The notes beneath the pieces were generated by a model. It was not told the DNA's origin, made no database searches, and worked only from the letters and a program-made list of their open reading frames with translations. The translations under genes were made by a program, and so were the position numbers. Positions 9,486 to 18,581 of a stretch of 64,000 nt of DNA are shown in pieces (the stretch's first letter is position 1; each line of letters opens with the position of its first letter). This stretch comes from Syntrophomonadaceae bacterium (lineage in GTDB: Bacteria > Bacillota > Syntrophomonadia > Syntrophomonadales > Syntrophomonadaceae). Location of the stretch: the NCBI GenBank assembly GCA_028706315.1, contig JAQWBP010000001.1, forward strand, positions 113,232 to 177,231. The letters run 5' to 3'.

Positions 9486-10112
9486 TTGATTCATGATTTT
9501 AGTGATCTTTCAGGTATACAGCTCGATGCTTTAAAAGAAATTGGCAATATCGGGTCGGGTAATGCTGCAACTGCACTTGCGCAATTAGTTCAAGCTAAAA
9601 TTGAAATGAGTGTCCCAATTGTTACAATTCTTCCTTTTGTATCAGTAACTAATTTACTCGGGGGTGCAGATAAACATGTTATGGGTATATATTTAGCCGT
9701 AGATGGTTCTGCCACTGCCAGTATACTGTTTATCCTACCAGTGGACCAGGCGTGTCTTCTAGTAGATATGCTACTAGGTAAAAAACTGGGAGAGACGAGT
9801 ATAGATAAGTTTGGTGATATGGAATCATCAGCCATGATGGAACTGGGTAATATTCTTTCTGCTACATATCTTAATGCCATGTCAGTTTTTACCAATTTAA
9901 CATTTATACCTTCAGTCCCTGCACTTGGTATAGATATGGCAGGAGCTATAATCGATGCTATTCTGGCACAATTTGGGGAGATAGCTGATCACGTTCTAGT
10001 TATGGAAACTAAATTTAAAAAAGATGATTATGATGTCGTTGGCCATTTTTTCTTACTTCCTGAACCTGAATCATTGAATCGAATTTTATCTGCGCTTGGA
10101 GTGAGTTGCTAA
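9486..10112 (+). CDS. cheC: CheY-P phosphatase CheC
   Basis: CheC dephosphorylates CheY-P and is regulated by binding CheD. The protein has the two family phosphatase motifs, one in LKEIGNIGSGNAATAL (residues about 13-28) and the second in MMELGNILSATYLNAM (about 118-133), so it should be of the two-active-site type. The start is TTG at 9486 with CAGGTGGT upstream. Its stop codon overlaps the cheD start (TAATG). At 208 residues it matches B. subtilis CheC. Confidence 0.95.
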   Translation: MIHDFSDLSGIQLDALKEIGNIGSGNAATALAQLVQAKIEMSVPIVTILPFVSVTNLLGGADKHVMGIYLAVDGSATASILFILPVDQACLLVDMLLGKKLGETSIDKFGDMESSAMMELGNILSATYLNAMSVFTNLTFIPSVPALGIDMAGAIIDAILAQFGEIADHVLVMETKFKKDDYDVVGHFFLLPEPESLNRILSALGVSC

Positions 10113-10597
10113 TGGAAAAAATCATCCAGGTTGGAATGGCAGATCTCAAATTTGCTAAAGCCCCTGACAAGCTTATAACAGCAGGCCTGGGTTCATGTAT
10201 AGGAATATGTATATATGATAAAGTACTTAAATCAGGTTGCTTAGCACATATTATGCTGCCGTCAAGCCAGCAGGCCAAGAGTACTCAGAATAAAGCTAAA
10301 TTTGCGGATACTGCTATCGAATTAATTTTGCATGAGATGGAAAGCCAGGGTGCAAGTAGGTTACATTTACTGGCTAAAATAGCTGGTGGAGCGCAGATGT
10401 TTAAATTTTCAGGGAAGAGCGACATTATGAAGATAGGTGAGCGCAATGCGGTTGCAGTTATCGAGAACCTTCAAAAAAACCGGATCAGAATTCTTGCCCG
10501 TGATACCGGAGGAAATTATGGAAGAACAATTATTTTTGATCCTGGGACAGGAGATTTACTAGTAAGGACTATCGGGCATGGGGAGAGAGTTATTTAA
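10112..10597 (+). CDS. cheD: Chemoreceptor glutamine deamidase CheD
   Basis: CheD deamidates glutamines on chemoreceptors and is also the partner that activates CheC. The catalytic cysteine is in GLGSCIGICIYD and the histidine in GCLAHIMLP; a conserved threonine-containing IAGGAQMF stretch follows. ATG 10112 overlaps the cheC stop codon and has GGAGTGAG about 9 nt upstream, so I prefer it to the TTG at 10106. The 161-residue length is standard. Confidence 0.95.
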   Translation: MEKIIQVGMADLKFAKAPDKLITAGLGSCIGICIYDKVLKSGCLAHIMLPSSQQAKSTQNKAKFADTAIELILHEMESQGASRLHLLAKIAGGAQMFKFSGKSDIMKIGERNAVAVIENLQKNRIRILARDTGGNYGRTIIFDPGTGDLLVRTIGHGERVI

Positions 10598-11371
10598 ATG
10601 AAGAAGGATATGAGCATGGTATGGGCTAAATATAAAGATAATAGTGATATTGCGGCCAGAAGTGAATTGATTGTATATTATGCTCATCTGGTTAAGTATG
10701 TTGCCAATCGCCTGGCAATCAATCTTTCTTCGCTAGTTGAAGTTGAAGAGCTTATTTCGTATGGAATTGAAGGTTTAATTGATGCTATAGAGAAATTTGA
10801 CTTAAGCCGCAATATAAAATTTGAGACATATGCTATTACCAGGGTTAGGGGCTCAATGATCGATGGACTAAGATCGATGGACTGGGTTCCAGTATCTGTG
10901 AGGCAAAAAAGTAAAGAACTCGAAAAGACCTATATTTCCCTTGAAACTAAACTAGGGAGAGCTGCATCAGACATGGAAGTGGCCCAGGAACTAGGTATTA
11001 CTATTGATGGACTTGCATCACTATTAAGGGAAGTTGCAGCTACAACGATATTATCATTAGATGATTTTTTACCAGGCGAAGATGGAGATGATAGAAAAAA
11101 AAGAATAGTTGATCTTTTAGAGGACCATAATGCTGGTGATGCTCAAGAAATAGTTGAGTTCAGCGAAGTAAAGGAATTACTTGCCCGGTCTATTTACCGG
11201 TTACCTGAAAAAGAAAAGACAGTAGTATACCTTTATTATTATGAAGGCTTAACTCTTAAGGAAATTGGAGTCGTTTTGGACCTTTCTGAATCCCGTATAT
11301 CGCAGTTACATACTAAAGCAATATTAAGACTAAGAGGCAGTCTCAGCAAAAAGAAGTATATGGTGATATAG
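10598..11371 (+). CDS. sigD: RNA polymerase sigma-28 factor SigD/FliA
   Basis: This is the flagellar/chemotaxis sigma factor that directs late motility genes (flagellin, receptors). It has region 2 (ELISYGIEGLIDAIEKFD), region 3 (SMDWVPVSVRQKSKELE) and region 4 with a helix-turn-helix (YYYEGLTLKEIGVVLDLSESRISQLHTKA). Length 257 residues. It starts immediately after the cheD stop codon and has GGGGAGAG upstream, as in the B. subtilis fla/che operon where sigD is near the operon end. It could control the chemoreceptor gene at 59.7 kb, although no clear sigma-28 promoter was identified there. Confidence 0.97.
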   Translation: MKKDMSMVWAKYKDNSDIAARSELIVYYAHLVKYVANRLAINLSSLVEVEELISYGIEGLIDAIEKFDLSRNIKFETYAITRVRGSMIDGLRSMDWVPVSVRQKSKELEKTYISLETKLGRAASDMEVAQELGITIDGLASLLREVAATTILSLDDFLPGEDGDDRKKRIVDLLEDHNAGDAQEIVEFSEVKELLARSIYRLPEKEKTVVYLYYYEGLTLKEIGVVLDLSESRISQLHTKAILRLRGSLSKKKYMVI

Positions 11372-11388
11372 TGGAGGGAGGGGATAAA

Positions 11389-12795
11389 ATGTCCGAAGAG
11401 TATGGGAATCTGGATGGTAAAGCACGGGTTCACATTAGTAAAGACAGGTTAAAAGCATATATCGAAGTAATAGCACCGTCGGGTACTGGCAGAGGCTGTA
11501 CGCTTGAAAAAGTGCAAAAGGCTTTGGACAAAAGTAATGTGGTATATGGAATAATTGCCGACAATCTTAATAAAGCTCTATCAGATCAAAACTGGGGGGA
11601 AAAAATTCTGGTTGCAGAGGGTAGAACTGCAGTTGATGGTACTGACGCGAGAATTATTTATAAATTTCCTCTTCCCAATGAGCGAGTAAGTCCCAGAATT
11701 GATGATAAAGGTAAAGTCAACTATTACGATCTGGGCTTAATATATAATGTCAAAATGGGGGAACTTCTGGTAGAAAGAATTCCCGGTAAAGAAGGCATCG
11801 CCGGTATAGATGTAACCGGTAGAGAAATACCGGCTCGTAGGGGAACAGATTTTAAACTGCCACGGGGTAAAAATACTGTTAGTGATGAAAATCAATTATA
11901 TTTGTATGCAACTCTTGATGGGCATGTAAGTCTTATTAATGGAAAAGTTTCAGTTGATCCGGTTTTTACGTTAAATGGAGATGTTGACTTATCTTCCGGA
12001 AACATAGAATTTCTTGGTAATATAGTTATCACTGGGAATGTTAATTCTAATTTTAAAATCAAGGCCAGAGGAGATATAGAGATTTATGGATTTGTAGAAG
12101 GTGCCGAAGTTATAGCTGAAGGTAGCATCATGGTCAGAGGCGGAATCACTGGTGGAGTTAAGGGTATGGTTCATGCTGGTGAAAATATCTATGCTCGTTT
12201 CGCTGAAAACTCACGGCTCGAAGCAGGCAAAGATATTATAATAAGGGAAGCTATAATGCAATCATATGTAAAAGCAGGTGGAAGTTTAAAAGTCACCGAT
12301 AAACGAGCTACTATAGTAGGTGGGGTGACTCAGGCAACCGATCTAATTGAAGCTAAAACCATAGGTTCACAACTAGCACCCCAAACTATAGTCGAGGTGG
12401 GAGTTAATCCATATTATCGGGATGAGTACCAGCAGCTATTAAAAAAACGAACGGAAAAGATGAAAATAATAGATAACCTCAACCATAATCTGCAGGTCTA
12501 TCAGAAAAGCGGAGTACATCCAGAAGGTTTGAGTGACAAGAAAAAAATTGCTCTGATTAAAATGCTAGATAATTATAAAACATTTCGCCAGGACTTAAGC
12601 GCAATAGCTGAACGGATCTTATTTTTGGAAAATGAGTTTACTAAAATTAAGTCGGCACGAGTAAAGGTTCACCAAATTGTTTACCCTGGCGTGAGAATAA
12701 GTATAGGACAGTCAATCTACATTGTAAATGACCCCATAAAATATTCAGCATTTGTGCTAGAGGAAGGGGATATCAGGCTTAGCTCTTTACGCTAA
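11389..12795 (+). CDS. FapA family (DUF342) polymer-forming protein
   Basis: A 468-residue DUF342/FapA protein. The N-terminal part (to about residue 145) is the FapA N-terminal domain; residues about 160-330 form a right-handed beta-helix with repeated short motifs such as IEFLGNIVITGNV and GDIEIYGFVEGAEV; a coiled coil (LLKKRTEKMKIIDNLNHNL) and a small C-terminal domain follow. The family is found in many flagellated and spore-forming bacteria but its role is unclear. ATG 11389 with GGAGGGAGGGG upstream is preferred to the GTG at 11371. It lies in the sigD operon, suggesting a motility-related or cell-surface role. Confidence 0.85.
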   Translation: MSEEYGNLDGKARVHISKDRLKAYIEVIAPSGTGRGCTLEKVQKALDKSNVVYGIIADNLNKALSDQNWGEKILVAEGRTAVDGTDARIIYKFPLPNERVSPRIDDKGKVNYYDLGLIYNVKMGELLVERIPGKEGIAGIDVTGREIPARRGTDFKLPRGKNTVSDENQLYLYATLDGHVSLINGKVSVDPVFTLNGDVDLSSGNIEFLGNIVITGNVNSNFKIKARGDIEIYGFVEGAEVIAEGSIMVRGGITGGVKGMVHAGENIYARFAENSRLEAGKDIIIREAIMQSYVKAGGSLKVTDKRATIVGGVTQATDLIEAKTIGSQLAPQTIVEVGVNPYYRDEYQQLLKKRTEKMKIIDNLNHNLQVYQKSGVHPEGLSDKKKIALIKMLDNYKTFRQDLSAIAERILFLENEFTKIKSARVKVHQIVYPGVRISIGQSIYIVNDPIKYSAFVLEEGDIRLSSLR

Positions 12796-12815
12796 TATAG
12801 AGAGGAGGACTGTTG

Positions 12816-13136
12816 ATGACCATCAGGAGTATAGACATGCAAGTCCTCGTTCAAAAAGTTGGTGATGTAGCTAAAATTCAGCAAGTTCAGCAATCAGATC
12901 ATGCGAATCGGCAACAAGAATTTGCCCAGCAAATTGCCCAACAGACCGAAAAAAATACTAAAACGGTTAATCAGCCTTTGCAAAACCAATCGAAACTAAT
13001 ACATGAGAAACAAGAAAAAGAGAAACAATCGAGAAAATATCGCAATAAAGAAGGAAAAAAGGATAATAAAGAGAATAATGATGATAATGTGATTTTTGAG
13101 CCTAATAAAGGAAAAACTATCGATATAAAAATTTGA
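12816..13136 (+). CDS. Hypothetical small Gln/Lys-rich protein in the sigD operon
   Basis: I do not recognise this 106-residue protein. It has a short ordered-looking beginning (MTIRSIDMQVLVQKVGDVAKIQ), a Gln-rich middle (residues 25-65) and a highly charged Lys/Glu/Asn tail that is probably disordered, ending VIFEPNKGKTIDIKI. It has no signal peptide or membrane segment. ATG 12816 has GAGGAGG 7 nt upstream. Its location between the fapA-like gene and the swrB-like gene suggests a minor motility-associated function. Similar short proteins may occur at this locus in related Clostridia. Confidence 0.7.
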   Translation: MTIRSIDMQVLVQKVGDVAKIQQVQQSDHANRQQEFAQQIAQQTEKNTKTVNQPLQNQSKLIHEKQEKEKQSRKYRNKEGKKDNKENNDDNVIFEPNKGKTIDIKI

Positions 13137-13150
13137 GGCGGTGAGACTGT

Positions 13151-13663
13151 ATTACTACCGTGTTTTTAATCGCAATAATATTGCTGATATTAATACTATT
13201 ATATAATATTTATACACAGCGGCAATTGATAAAAAGCTACTCAGGTAATCTGCGTGAACTTATTGATGAAGCAGATGCTGTAAAGAGGGATCTAGAAACG
13301 TTAATGGATGGGGCAGTAAATTTGTCTCGGCAGATTATCGAAGATCTGGATGGCAAAATCCAGGTGGCAGCTACAAATCAAGCGCAGCAGGTTGAAGTTA
13401 AAGATAACTACCAGGAAGCGGCAGAAAAACAGGAACAGGATAAACAAGTAGCAGCAGCTTATCTGGCTCAGATAGATGCGGAAAAGAGTTCCCCTATGGT
13501 TCAAGAACAGGAGCCTGATTATTTTGTCATGCACCCATATATTGCGGTTAAAACCTTGTATAATAATGGTTTAACTGTGACGGAAATTGCTAAGACATTA
13601 GGTAGGGGCCAGGGTGAGGTAAAATTAATACTTAATCTTTGTACTAAAAAGAAGGCTATCTAA
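13151..13663 (+). CDS. SwrB/YlxL-like membrane-anchored protein (DUF6115 type), probable AUU start
   Basis: The protein has one N-terminal membrane segment (VFLIAIILLILILLY), a long coiled-coil/Gln-rich middle and a C-terminal helix-turn-helix-like segment (LYNNGLTVTEIAKTLGRGQGEV). This layout, its length near 170 residues and its position directly after the sigD operon and before rpsB match B. subtilis SwrB (YlxL), which promotes flagellar basal-body completion. The only conventional start, GTG 13160, is 18 nt from the AGGCGG core of GAGGCGGTGAG (13135-13145), while an in-frame ATT at 13151 is 9 nt from it. I therefore annotate the ATT start. Whether it has SwrB function is inferred from position and layout. 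Confidence 0.72.
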   Translation: MTTVFLIAIILLILILLYNIYTQRQLIKSYSGNLRELIDEADAVKRDLETLMDGAVNLSRQIIEDLDGKIQVAATNQAQQVEVKDNYQEAAEKQEQDKQVAAAYLAQIDAEKSSPMVQEQEPDYFVMHPYIAVKTLYNNGLTVTEIAKTLGRGQGEVKLILNLCTKKKAI

Positions 13664-13692
13664 TTATTCCGGATAACCCGGGATGTTTTTTC
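13664..13692 (+). terminator. Weak terminator candidate after the motility operon
   Basis: TCCGG-ATAAC-CCGGGA with one bulged G is followed by TGTTTTTTCT. The stem is short, so termination may be partial. It would separate the fla/che operon from rpsB. Confidence 0.4.
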
Positions 13693-13702
13693 TAAATAAG
13701 CA

Positions 13703-13731
13703 TTGCTGGTTTTATGCCAGAGGTTTATAAT
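13703..13731 (+). promoter_or_regulatory. Sigma-A promoter candidate P1 for rpsB-tsf
   Basis: TTGCTG (13703-13708), a 17-nt spacer and TATAAT (13726-13731). This gives a leader of over 300 nt before rpsB, with room for an autoregulatory structure. Confidence 0.6.
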
Positions 13732-14061
13732 ATAAATTTTCCTGCATCGAGGAGACTGTCTACCTGCGATTTTTCATATCTGTTAAGCCCTGCTGGAGAT
13801 AATTCCTTTAGCCCTTGGAATTTCAATTACAGAAATAGTAGTATTTAGAATAGGTGTAAATAAACTAGGTAATAATAATCTTTAAGTCCGTCTAAAATTA
13901 TGGCGAATTAAAACGATCATTCTTGCCAAAAGACATGGGCTTGTGGTATATTAATTTCTGGTAATGACACACGCTAGTTGACTTCTTGATTAGTGCTGTT
14001 ATTAACAGTTTTCAAGAGGGATGAGACAGCGGAGGAATAAAACTGAGAGGAGGTGTTGTCG
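13732..14061 (+). other. Long rpsB leader region with a second promoter candidate
   Basis: No gene is seen here. It holds a second promoter candidate, TTGCCA (13923-13928), 18-nt spacer, TATATT (13947-13952). Just before the coding start is an imperfect hairpin: CTTGA pairs with TCAAG around an inner CTGTT-ATT-AACAG stem at about 13985-14016. Ribosomal protein S2 operons are often controlled by leader RNAs bound by S2, so this region is a plausible place for such control, but I see no match to a described consensus. Confidence 0.4.
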
Positions 14062-14760
14062 GTGTCAGTGATTACTATGAAACAACTGCTCGAAGCAGGC
14101 GTTCATTTTGGACACCAGACACGCAGGTGGAACCCCAAGATGTCTACTTATATTTATATGGAGAGAAACGGCATCTATATTATCGACCTGCAACAGACCG
14201 TTAAAAAATTTGATGAGGCCTATGAGTTTATCAAAAGCGTTTCCGCAGAAGGAAAAGGGGTACTTTTTGTCGGTACGAAAAAGCAGGCTCAGGAAACTAT
14301 TAGGGAAGAAGCGCAAAGATGTGAGATGTTTTTTGTTAACCAGCGCTGGCTGGGAGGCATGCTTACTAACTATAAGACGATTAAAAAGCGCGTATTACGT
14401 CTAAAAGAACTTGAAAAAATGGAACAAGAAGGGGCTTTCGAAGTTTTAACTAAAAAAGAAGTCGCTAGACTTCTTAATGAGCGTGAAAGACTTGAAAGGT
14501 TCCTGGGTGGGATCAAGGATATGGATAAGCTTCCTGGAGCTGTATTTGTTATCGATCCGCGCAAGGAAAAAATAGCGGTAGCTGAAGCACGTAAACTAAA
14601 CATTCCGGTAGTAGCTATCGTAGATACTAACTGCGATCCTGATGAGATTGATTATGTTATTCCTGGAAATGATGATGCAATTAGAGCAGTAAAACTTATT
14701 TCATCAAAAGTTGCAGATGCAGTAATTGAAGGGAAACAGGGAGAACAAGTTACAGCATAA
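14062..14760 (+). CDS. rpsB: 30S ribosomal protein S2
   Basis: The sequence [27 protein letters not shown] is the classic S2 N-terminus, and [38 protein letters not shown] and [20 protein letters not shown] follow in the expected order. I place the start at GTG 14062, 8 nt after the AGGAGG core of AGGAGGTG, because this gives the same N-terminus as other S2 proteins; GTG 14053 lies inside the ribosome binding site. Length 232 residues. S2 binds the neck of the small subunit. Confidence 0.98.
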   Translation: MSVITMKQLLEAGVHFGHQTRRWNPKMSTYIYMERNGIYIIDLQQTVKKFDEAYEFIKSVSAEGKGVLFVGTKKQAQETIREEAQRCEMFFVNQRWLGGMLTNYKTIKKRVLRLKELEKMEQEGAFEVLTKKEVARLLNERERLERFLGGIKDMDKLPGAVFVIDPRKEKIAVAEARKLNIPVVAIVDTNCDPDEIDYVIPGNDDAIRAVKLISSKVADAVIEGKQGEQVTA

Positions 14761-14766
14761 ATTCTA

Positions 14767-14804
14767 AAAGGGGTGAGCGGATTTTTCCTGTACACCCCTT
14801 TTTT
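14767..14804 (+). terminator. Rho-independent terminator or attenuator between rpsB and tsf
   Basis: AAAGGGGTG (14767-14775) pairs with CACCCCTTT (14793-14801), loop of 17 nt, followed by a short T run to 14804. It would lower tsf expression relative to rpsB. Such attenuators are common between these two genes. Confidence 0.75.
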
Positions 14805-14906
14805 ACGATGATTACGATAATAAAAGTATTAGATTAAATGGGACTAAATTACTAACGAAACAGGCTATAAAAGTAAAATTCAATATATTCTGTAGGAGGT
14901 AATATA

Positions 14907-15557
14907 GTGATAACAGCTGCAATGGTAAAAGAGTTACGTGAGAGAACTGGTGCGGGAATGATGGATTGCAAGAAAGCTCTTGTTGCCACAGATGGTGATA
15001 TAGAACAAGCTATCGATGAACTAAGAACTAAAGGTTTAGCAAAAGCAGCTAAAAAAGCTGGAAGAGTTGCTGGTGAAGGGCTTGTTATATCATACCTTCA
15101 TGGTGGTGGACGTATAGGAGTTCTTGTTGAAGTAAACTGTGAAACTGATTTTGTGGCAAAAACTGATGATTTTAAAGGATTATGTCATAATATTGCTATG
15201 CAAATTGCTGCTTCCAGCCCCGAATATGTAAGGCGGGAAGAAGTATCGGCAGAAGTAATTGAGCATGAAAAAGAAGTGCTAAAGGCGCAGGCCCTGGAAG
15301 AAGGAAAACCTGAAAAAGTTGTTGAAAAAATGGTTGAGGGGCGCATAGACAAATATTATAAAGAACGTTGTTTAATGGAACAGCTATATATTAGGGATAC
15401 TGATAAAACGGTTGAAGAGCTGATAAATGAGAATATAGCTCGTATAGGCGAAAACATATCTATTAGAAGATTCGCACGTTTTGAAGTAGGCGAAGGCATC
15501 GAGAAAGAGCAATGTGATTTTGCTGCTGAGGTTATGGCTCAGATGAAGTCTGAATAA
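14907..15557 (+). CDS. tsf: Elongation factor Ts (short form)
   Basis: EF-Ts regenerates EF-Tu-GTP. The N-terminal UBA-like domain [24 protein letters not shown] and the core signature [18 protein letters not shown] are clear. At 216 residues it is the short form seen in many Clostridia and Thermotogae, lacking one of the two core subdomains found in the approximately 290-residue Bacillus protein. The start is GTG with TAGGAGGTAA at the right distance. Confidence 0.97.
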   Translation: MITAAMVKELRERTGAGMMDCKKALVATDGDIEQAIDELRTKGLAKAAKKAGRVAGEGLVISYLHGGGRIGVLVEVNCETDFVAKTDDFKGLCHNIAMQIAASSPEYVRREEVSAEVIEHEKEVLKAQALEEGKPEKVVEKMVEGRIDKYYKERCLMEQLYIRDTDKTVEELINENIARIGENISIRRFARFEVGEGIEKEQCDFAAEVMAQMKSE

Positions 15558-15589
15558 CCTTGAACAAGGTGTACCTGGGAGGTATTCAA

Positions 15590-16321
15590 TTGCAAAGTCC
15601 CCAATATAAGCGAATTGTCTTAAAACTTAGCGGCGAAGCTCTGGCTGGGAATAAAGGTTACGGTATAGACCATGAAGTATTAACATGTATTGCCAGACAG
15701 GTAGTCGAGGTGGTCGAAAAAGGCGTAGAGGTTGGTATTGTAGTCGGTGGAGGTAATATATGGAGAGGAGTAGCAGGAAGTGCCAAAGGCATGGACCGTG
15801 CTACTGCTGATTATATGGGTATGCTGGCTACGGTTATTAATGCTTTAGCACTGCAGGATGCTCTGGAAAAAGAAGGCATGGGCACCAGAGTTATGTCTGC
15901 TATTGAAATGAAAGAAGTTGCTGAACCGTACATAAGGCGAAGGGCGATTCGCCATCTGGAAAAAGGTCGGGTAGTTATTGTTGCTGCCGGCACAGGTAAT
16001 CCATATTTTTCAACTGATACGGCTGCCGCACTTAGATCGGCTGAAATAGAAGCTGAGGTTATTTTGATGGCCAAGAGAGTTGATGGCATATATGATTCTG
16101 ATCCATTAATTAACCCTGATGCTAAAAAATTTACCGATCTAGGTTATATAGATGTACTAAATAAGGGCCTTGGGGTTATGGACTCAACTGCGGCCTCTCT
16201 GTGTATGGATAATAAAATACCTATTATAGTTTTTGATCTTACCCAGAATGGGAATATCTTAAAGGCTGTAATGGGTGAGGATATTGGTACTTATGTAGGG
16301 AGGGAAAACAATGGTAAATGA
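15590..16321 (+). CDS. pyrH: UMP kinase
   Basis: PyrH phosphorylates UMP to UDP. It belongs to the amino-acid-kinase fold: [12 protein letters not shown] at the N-terminus, VGGGNIWRG as the phosphate-binding loop and [25 protein letters not shown] in the nucleotide site. I place the start at TTG 15590, exactly 7 nt after GGGAGG; an upstream in-frame TTG at 15560 has no ribosome binding site. That gives 243 residues, the normal size. It overlaps frr by 11 nt. Confidence 0.96.
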   Translation: MQSPQYKRIVLKLSGEALAGNKGYGIDHEVLTCIARQVVEVVEKGVEVGIVVGGGNIWRGVAGSAKGMDRATADYMGMLATVINALALQDALEKEGMGTRVMSAIEMKEVAEPYIRRRAIRHLEKGRVVIVAAGTGNPYFSTDTAAALRSAEIEAEVILMAKRVDGIYDSDPLINPDAKKFTDLGYIDVLNKGLGVMDSTAASLCMDNKIPIIVFDLTQNGNILKAVMGEDIGTYVGRENNGK

Positions 16322-16868
16322 TATTATAGCTGATGCCGAAGATAAGATGAAAAAGTCTATAGATTTTTTCACTAAAGATCTGGCCACTTTGAGGGCAGGT
16401 CGAGCTAATCCAGCGATGGTAGATAAAATGATGGTTGATTATTATGGGGAACCGACTCCATTAAATCAATTAGCCAATATAACTGTGCCAGAGGCCAGGC
16501 TTTTGGTTATTCAACCCTGGGATAAAAGTAGTATACCAAATATAGAAAAGGCAATTTTGAAATCTGATCTGGGAGTCAATCCGACTAACGACGGCAATGT
16601 TATTAGAATTGCTATTCCTCAACTAACTGAGGAAAGAAGGAAAGACCTGGTCAAAGTTGTCAAAAAGAAGGGTGAAGAAGGTAAAGTTGCCATCCGTAAT
16701 ATTCGGCGAGAAGCTAATGATATGCTAAAATCAAGTGAGAAGGAAAAACTTTTTTCCGAAGATGAAGGTAAAAGAGGAATGGACAGCATTCAAAAAGTAA
16801 CTGATAAGTATATTAAAGATATAGATTTAATTTTGCAGGCCAAAGAAAAAGATATTTTAGAAGTTTAG
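16311..16868 (+). CDS. frr: Ribosome recycling factor
   Basis: RRF splits post-termination ribosomes together with EF-G. The 185-residue protein shows the family signatures [17 protein letters not shown] and [21 protein letters not shown], and ends with the long helical hairpin typical of domain I. It starts inside the end of pyrH with GGGAGGG upstream. Confidence 0.98.
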   Translation: MVNDIIADAEDKMKKSIDFFTKDLATLRAGRANPAMVDKMMVDYYGEPTPLNQLANITVPEARLLVIQPWDKSSIPNIEKAILKSDLGVNPTNDGNVIRIAIPQLTEERRKDLVKVVKKKGEEGKVAIRNIRREANDMLKSSEKEKLFSEDEGKRGMDSIQKVTDKYIKDIDLILQAKEKDILEV

Positions 16869-16877
16869 CTTTAACAG

Positions 16878-16906
16878 TTTAAATTCCGAGTTAGTATGGT
16901 TATAAT
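16878..16906 (+). promoter_or_regulatory. Promoter candidate upstream of uppS
   Basis: A good TATAAT (16901-16906) with a weak TTTAAA (16878-16883) at 17-nt spacing. Initiation near 16913 would place a terminator hairpin only about 8 nt downstream. Confidence 0.4.
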
Positions 16907-16920
16907 AGTATTAATGTTGC

Positions 16921-16946
16921 AAAACCCCCTCTAACGGGGGTTTTGT
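16921..16946 (+). terminator. Rho-independent terminator between frr and uppS
   Basis: AAAACCCCC pairs with GGGGGTTTT around a TCTAAC loop (16921-16944), followed by TTTTG. It ends the rpsB-frr transcript, with possible readthrough into uppS. Confidence 0.85.
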
Positions 16947-16970
16947 AGTTTAGGCGAGAGAAGGGATTCG

Positions 16971-17717
16971 GTGGGCAATAACCTGAAACGAATCGAAAAC
17001 CTGATAGATAACGATAAACTACCTCGTCATATAGCTATCATTATGGACGGAAACGGTAGATGGGCCAGGAAAAGGTTGATGCCTAGGACCATGGGACATC
17101 GTGCCGGTATGAGTTCTTTAAAAACAGTAGTAATGATATGTGCTCAAATGGGCATATCAGTATTAACGGTATACGCATTCTCTACCGAGAACTGGAGAAG
17201 ACCCCGGGATGAAGTCGATTATCTTATGAGCCTACTGGTAGAGTATTTACATAAAGAACTGAATGAATTAGACCAGAATAATATTCGCATAAAGATTCTG
17301 GGGGATTATACTTCACTTCCACCCAAATGCCAGCAAGAAATAGAAGACGCAGTATTACTTACTACCCATAACTCAGGAATGGTCTTTAATATTGCCTTGA
17401 ATTATGGATCGAGAAACGAGATTATTGGCGCCATAAAAAATCTGGGAGAAAAGCTTTTGTCCCGGGAGATAAATATTGATAGCATTACGGAGGAAATGTT
17501 CTCCAGTATGTTATATACGGCAGGATCCCCCGACCCTGATTTGTTAATTCGCACTGCTGGTGAAATGCGCATTAGTAACTTTCTCTTATGGCAAATAGCT
17601 TATACTGAATTATGGATTACGGATCGTATGTGGCCAGACTTTACTAAAGAAGATTTACTGCAAGCGATTTGGGACTACCAGCAGAGAGACAGAAGATTCG
17701 GAGGATTAAATAAGTAG
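16971..17717 (+). CDS. uppS: Undecaprenyl diphosphate synthase
   Basis: UppS is a cis-prenyltransferase that makes the C55 lipid carrier for peptidoglycan. The catalytic Asp26 lies in IAIIMDGNGRWA, followed by the HRAGMSSLKTVV stretch, the AFSTENWRRP motif and the C-terminal DLLIRTAGEMRISNFLLWQIAYTEL motif. 248 residues, GTG start. It leads the uppS-cdsA-dxr-rseP-ispG block of isoprenoid and envelope genes. Confidence 0.97.
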   Translation: MGNNLKRIENLIDNDKLPRHIAIIMDGNGRWARKRLMPRTMGHRAGMSSLKTVVMICAQMGISVLTVYAFSTENWRRPRDEVDYLMSLLVEYLHKELNELDQNNIRIKILGDYTSLPPKCQQEIEDAVLLTTHNSGMVFNIALNYGSRNEIIGAIKNLGEKLLSREINIDSITEEMFSSMLYTAGSPDPDLLIRTAGEMRISNFLLWQIAYTELWITDRMWPDFTKEDLLQAIWDYQQRDRRFGGLNK

Positions 17718-17733
17718 AACAGGGTGAAGAAAA

Positions 17734-18516
17734 TTGAGAACCAGAGTATTAAGTGCAATTGTTGGGATTACGCTTTTATTAGGCATTATTTACGCAGGTG
17801 GATTGTATATTCAGGGATTTTTTATTGGCTTAGGATTATTGGCTTTGTATGAATTTTACCGTATGATGGCAGTGGCATCTTTTAGTGCTGTTAAAATACC
17901 CGGGTATTTATTACTTATAGTATTGATGCTTTCTCCTTTATATCCAGAACAGTTGCTAGTAGTAATACTACTTCTATTAATACCTGTTATTTGCTATGCG
18001 GTATTCTATTATCCAAAAGTAAATATTAATAGTATAGCCCTGAGTTTTTTTGGGGCATTTTACATCGGTTTTTTATTAAGTTTTGCCATCAGAATGACTG
18101 ATTTACGATATTCATTCTGGATCATTTTATTATCCTTTTTACTAACCTGGGCTAGTGATATTGGTGGCTATTTTGCTGGTACGATATGGGGAAAGCATAA
18201 GATGGCCCCATTATTAAGTCCCAACAAAACCTGGGAGGGTTCTATTGGTGGGGTAATATTAACTCTGCTGGTATCTTTTGTATTCATCTATTTATTTGAA
18301 TTCGCTAGTTTAGGTTATGCATATGCTTTATTATTAGGTATAACTGCTAGCGTTGCAGCACAAGTTGGCGATTTATTCATGTCATCAGTCAAGAGAACTT
18401 TTGGGGTGAAAGATACTGGTAACATCCTACCAGGACATGGTGGGGTTTTAGACAGGTTTGATAGCTACCTTATGGTACTGCCGATAGTTTATTACTTTTA
18501 CATTTATATAATTTAA
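17734..18516 (+). CDS. cdsA: Phosphatidate cytidylyltransferase
   Basis: CdsA makes CDP-diacylglycerol, the branch-point of phospholipid synthesis. The protein has about seven to eight hydrophobic segments and the CDS signature at the end (GDLFMSSVKRTFGVKDTGNILPGHGGVLDRFDS). It is 260 residues with a TTG start, 16 nt after uppS. Confidence 0.95.
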   Translation: MRTRVLSAIVGITLLLGIIYAGGLYIQGFFIGLGLLALYEFYRMMAVASFSAVKIPGYLLLIVLMLSPLYPEQLLVVILLLLIPVICYAVFYYPKVNINSIALSFFGAFYIGFLLSFAIRMTDLRYSFWIILLSFLLTWASDIGGYFAGTIWGKHKMAPLLSPNKTWEGSIGGVILTLLVSFVFIYLFEFASLGYAYALLLGITASVAAQVGDLFMSSVKRTFGVKDTGNILPGHGGVLDRFDSYLMVLPIVYYFYIYII

Positions 18517-18581
18517 TATACAGGTCAATAGCAAGCCTGGTATGTTTTGTTTCATACCTGTGCGTAAAGTGAGGTTAAATT

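Noticed and set aside
14108..14404. 98-codon frame in another frame inside rpsB
   Set aside because: Entirely inside the conserved S2 coding region in a different frame, without a ribosome binding site.
14805..14906. Separate promoter for tsf
   Set aside because: TATAAA at about 14867 has no -35 element at suitable distance.
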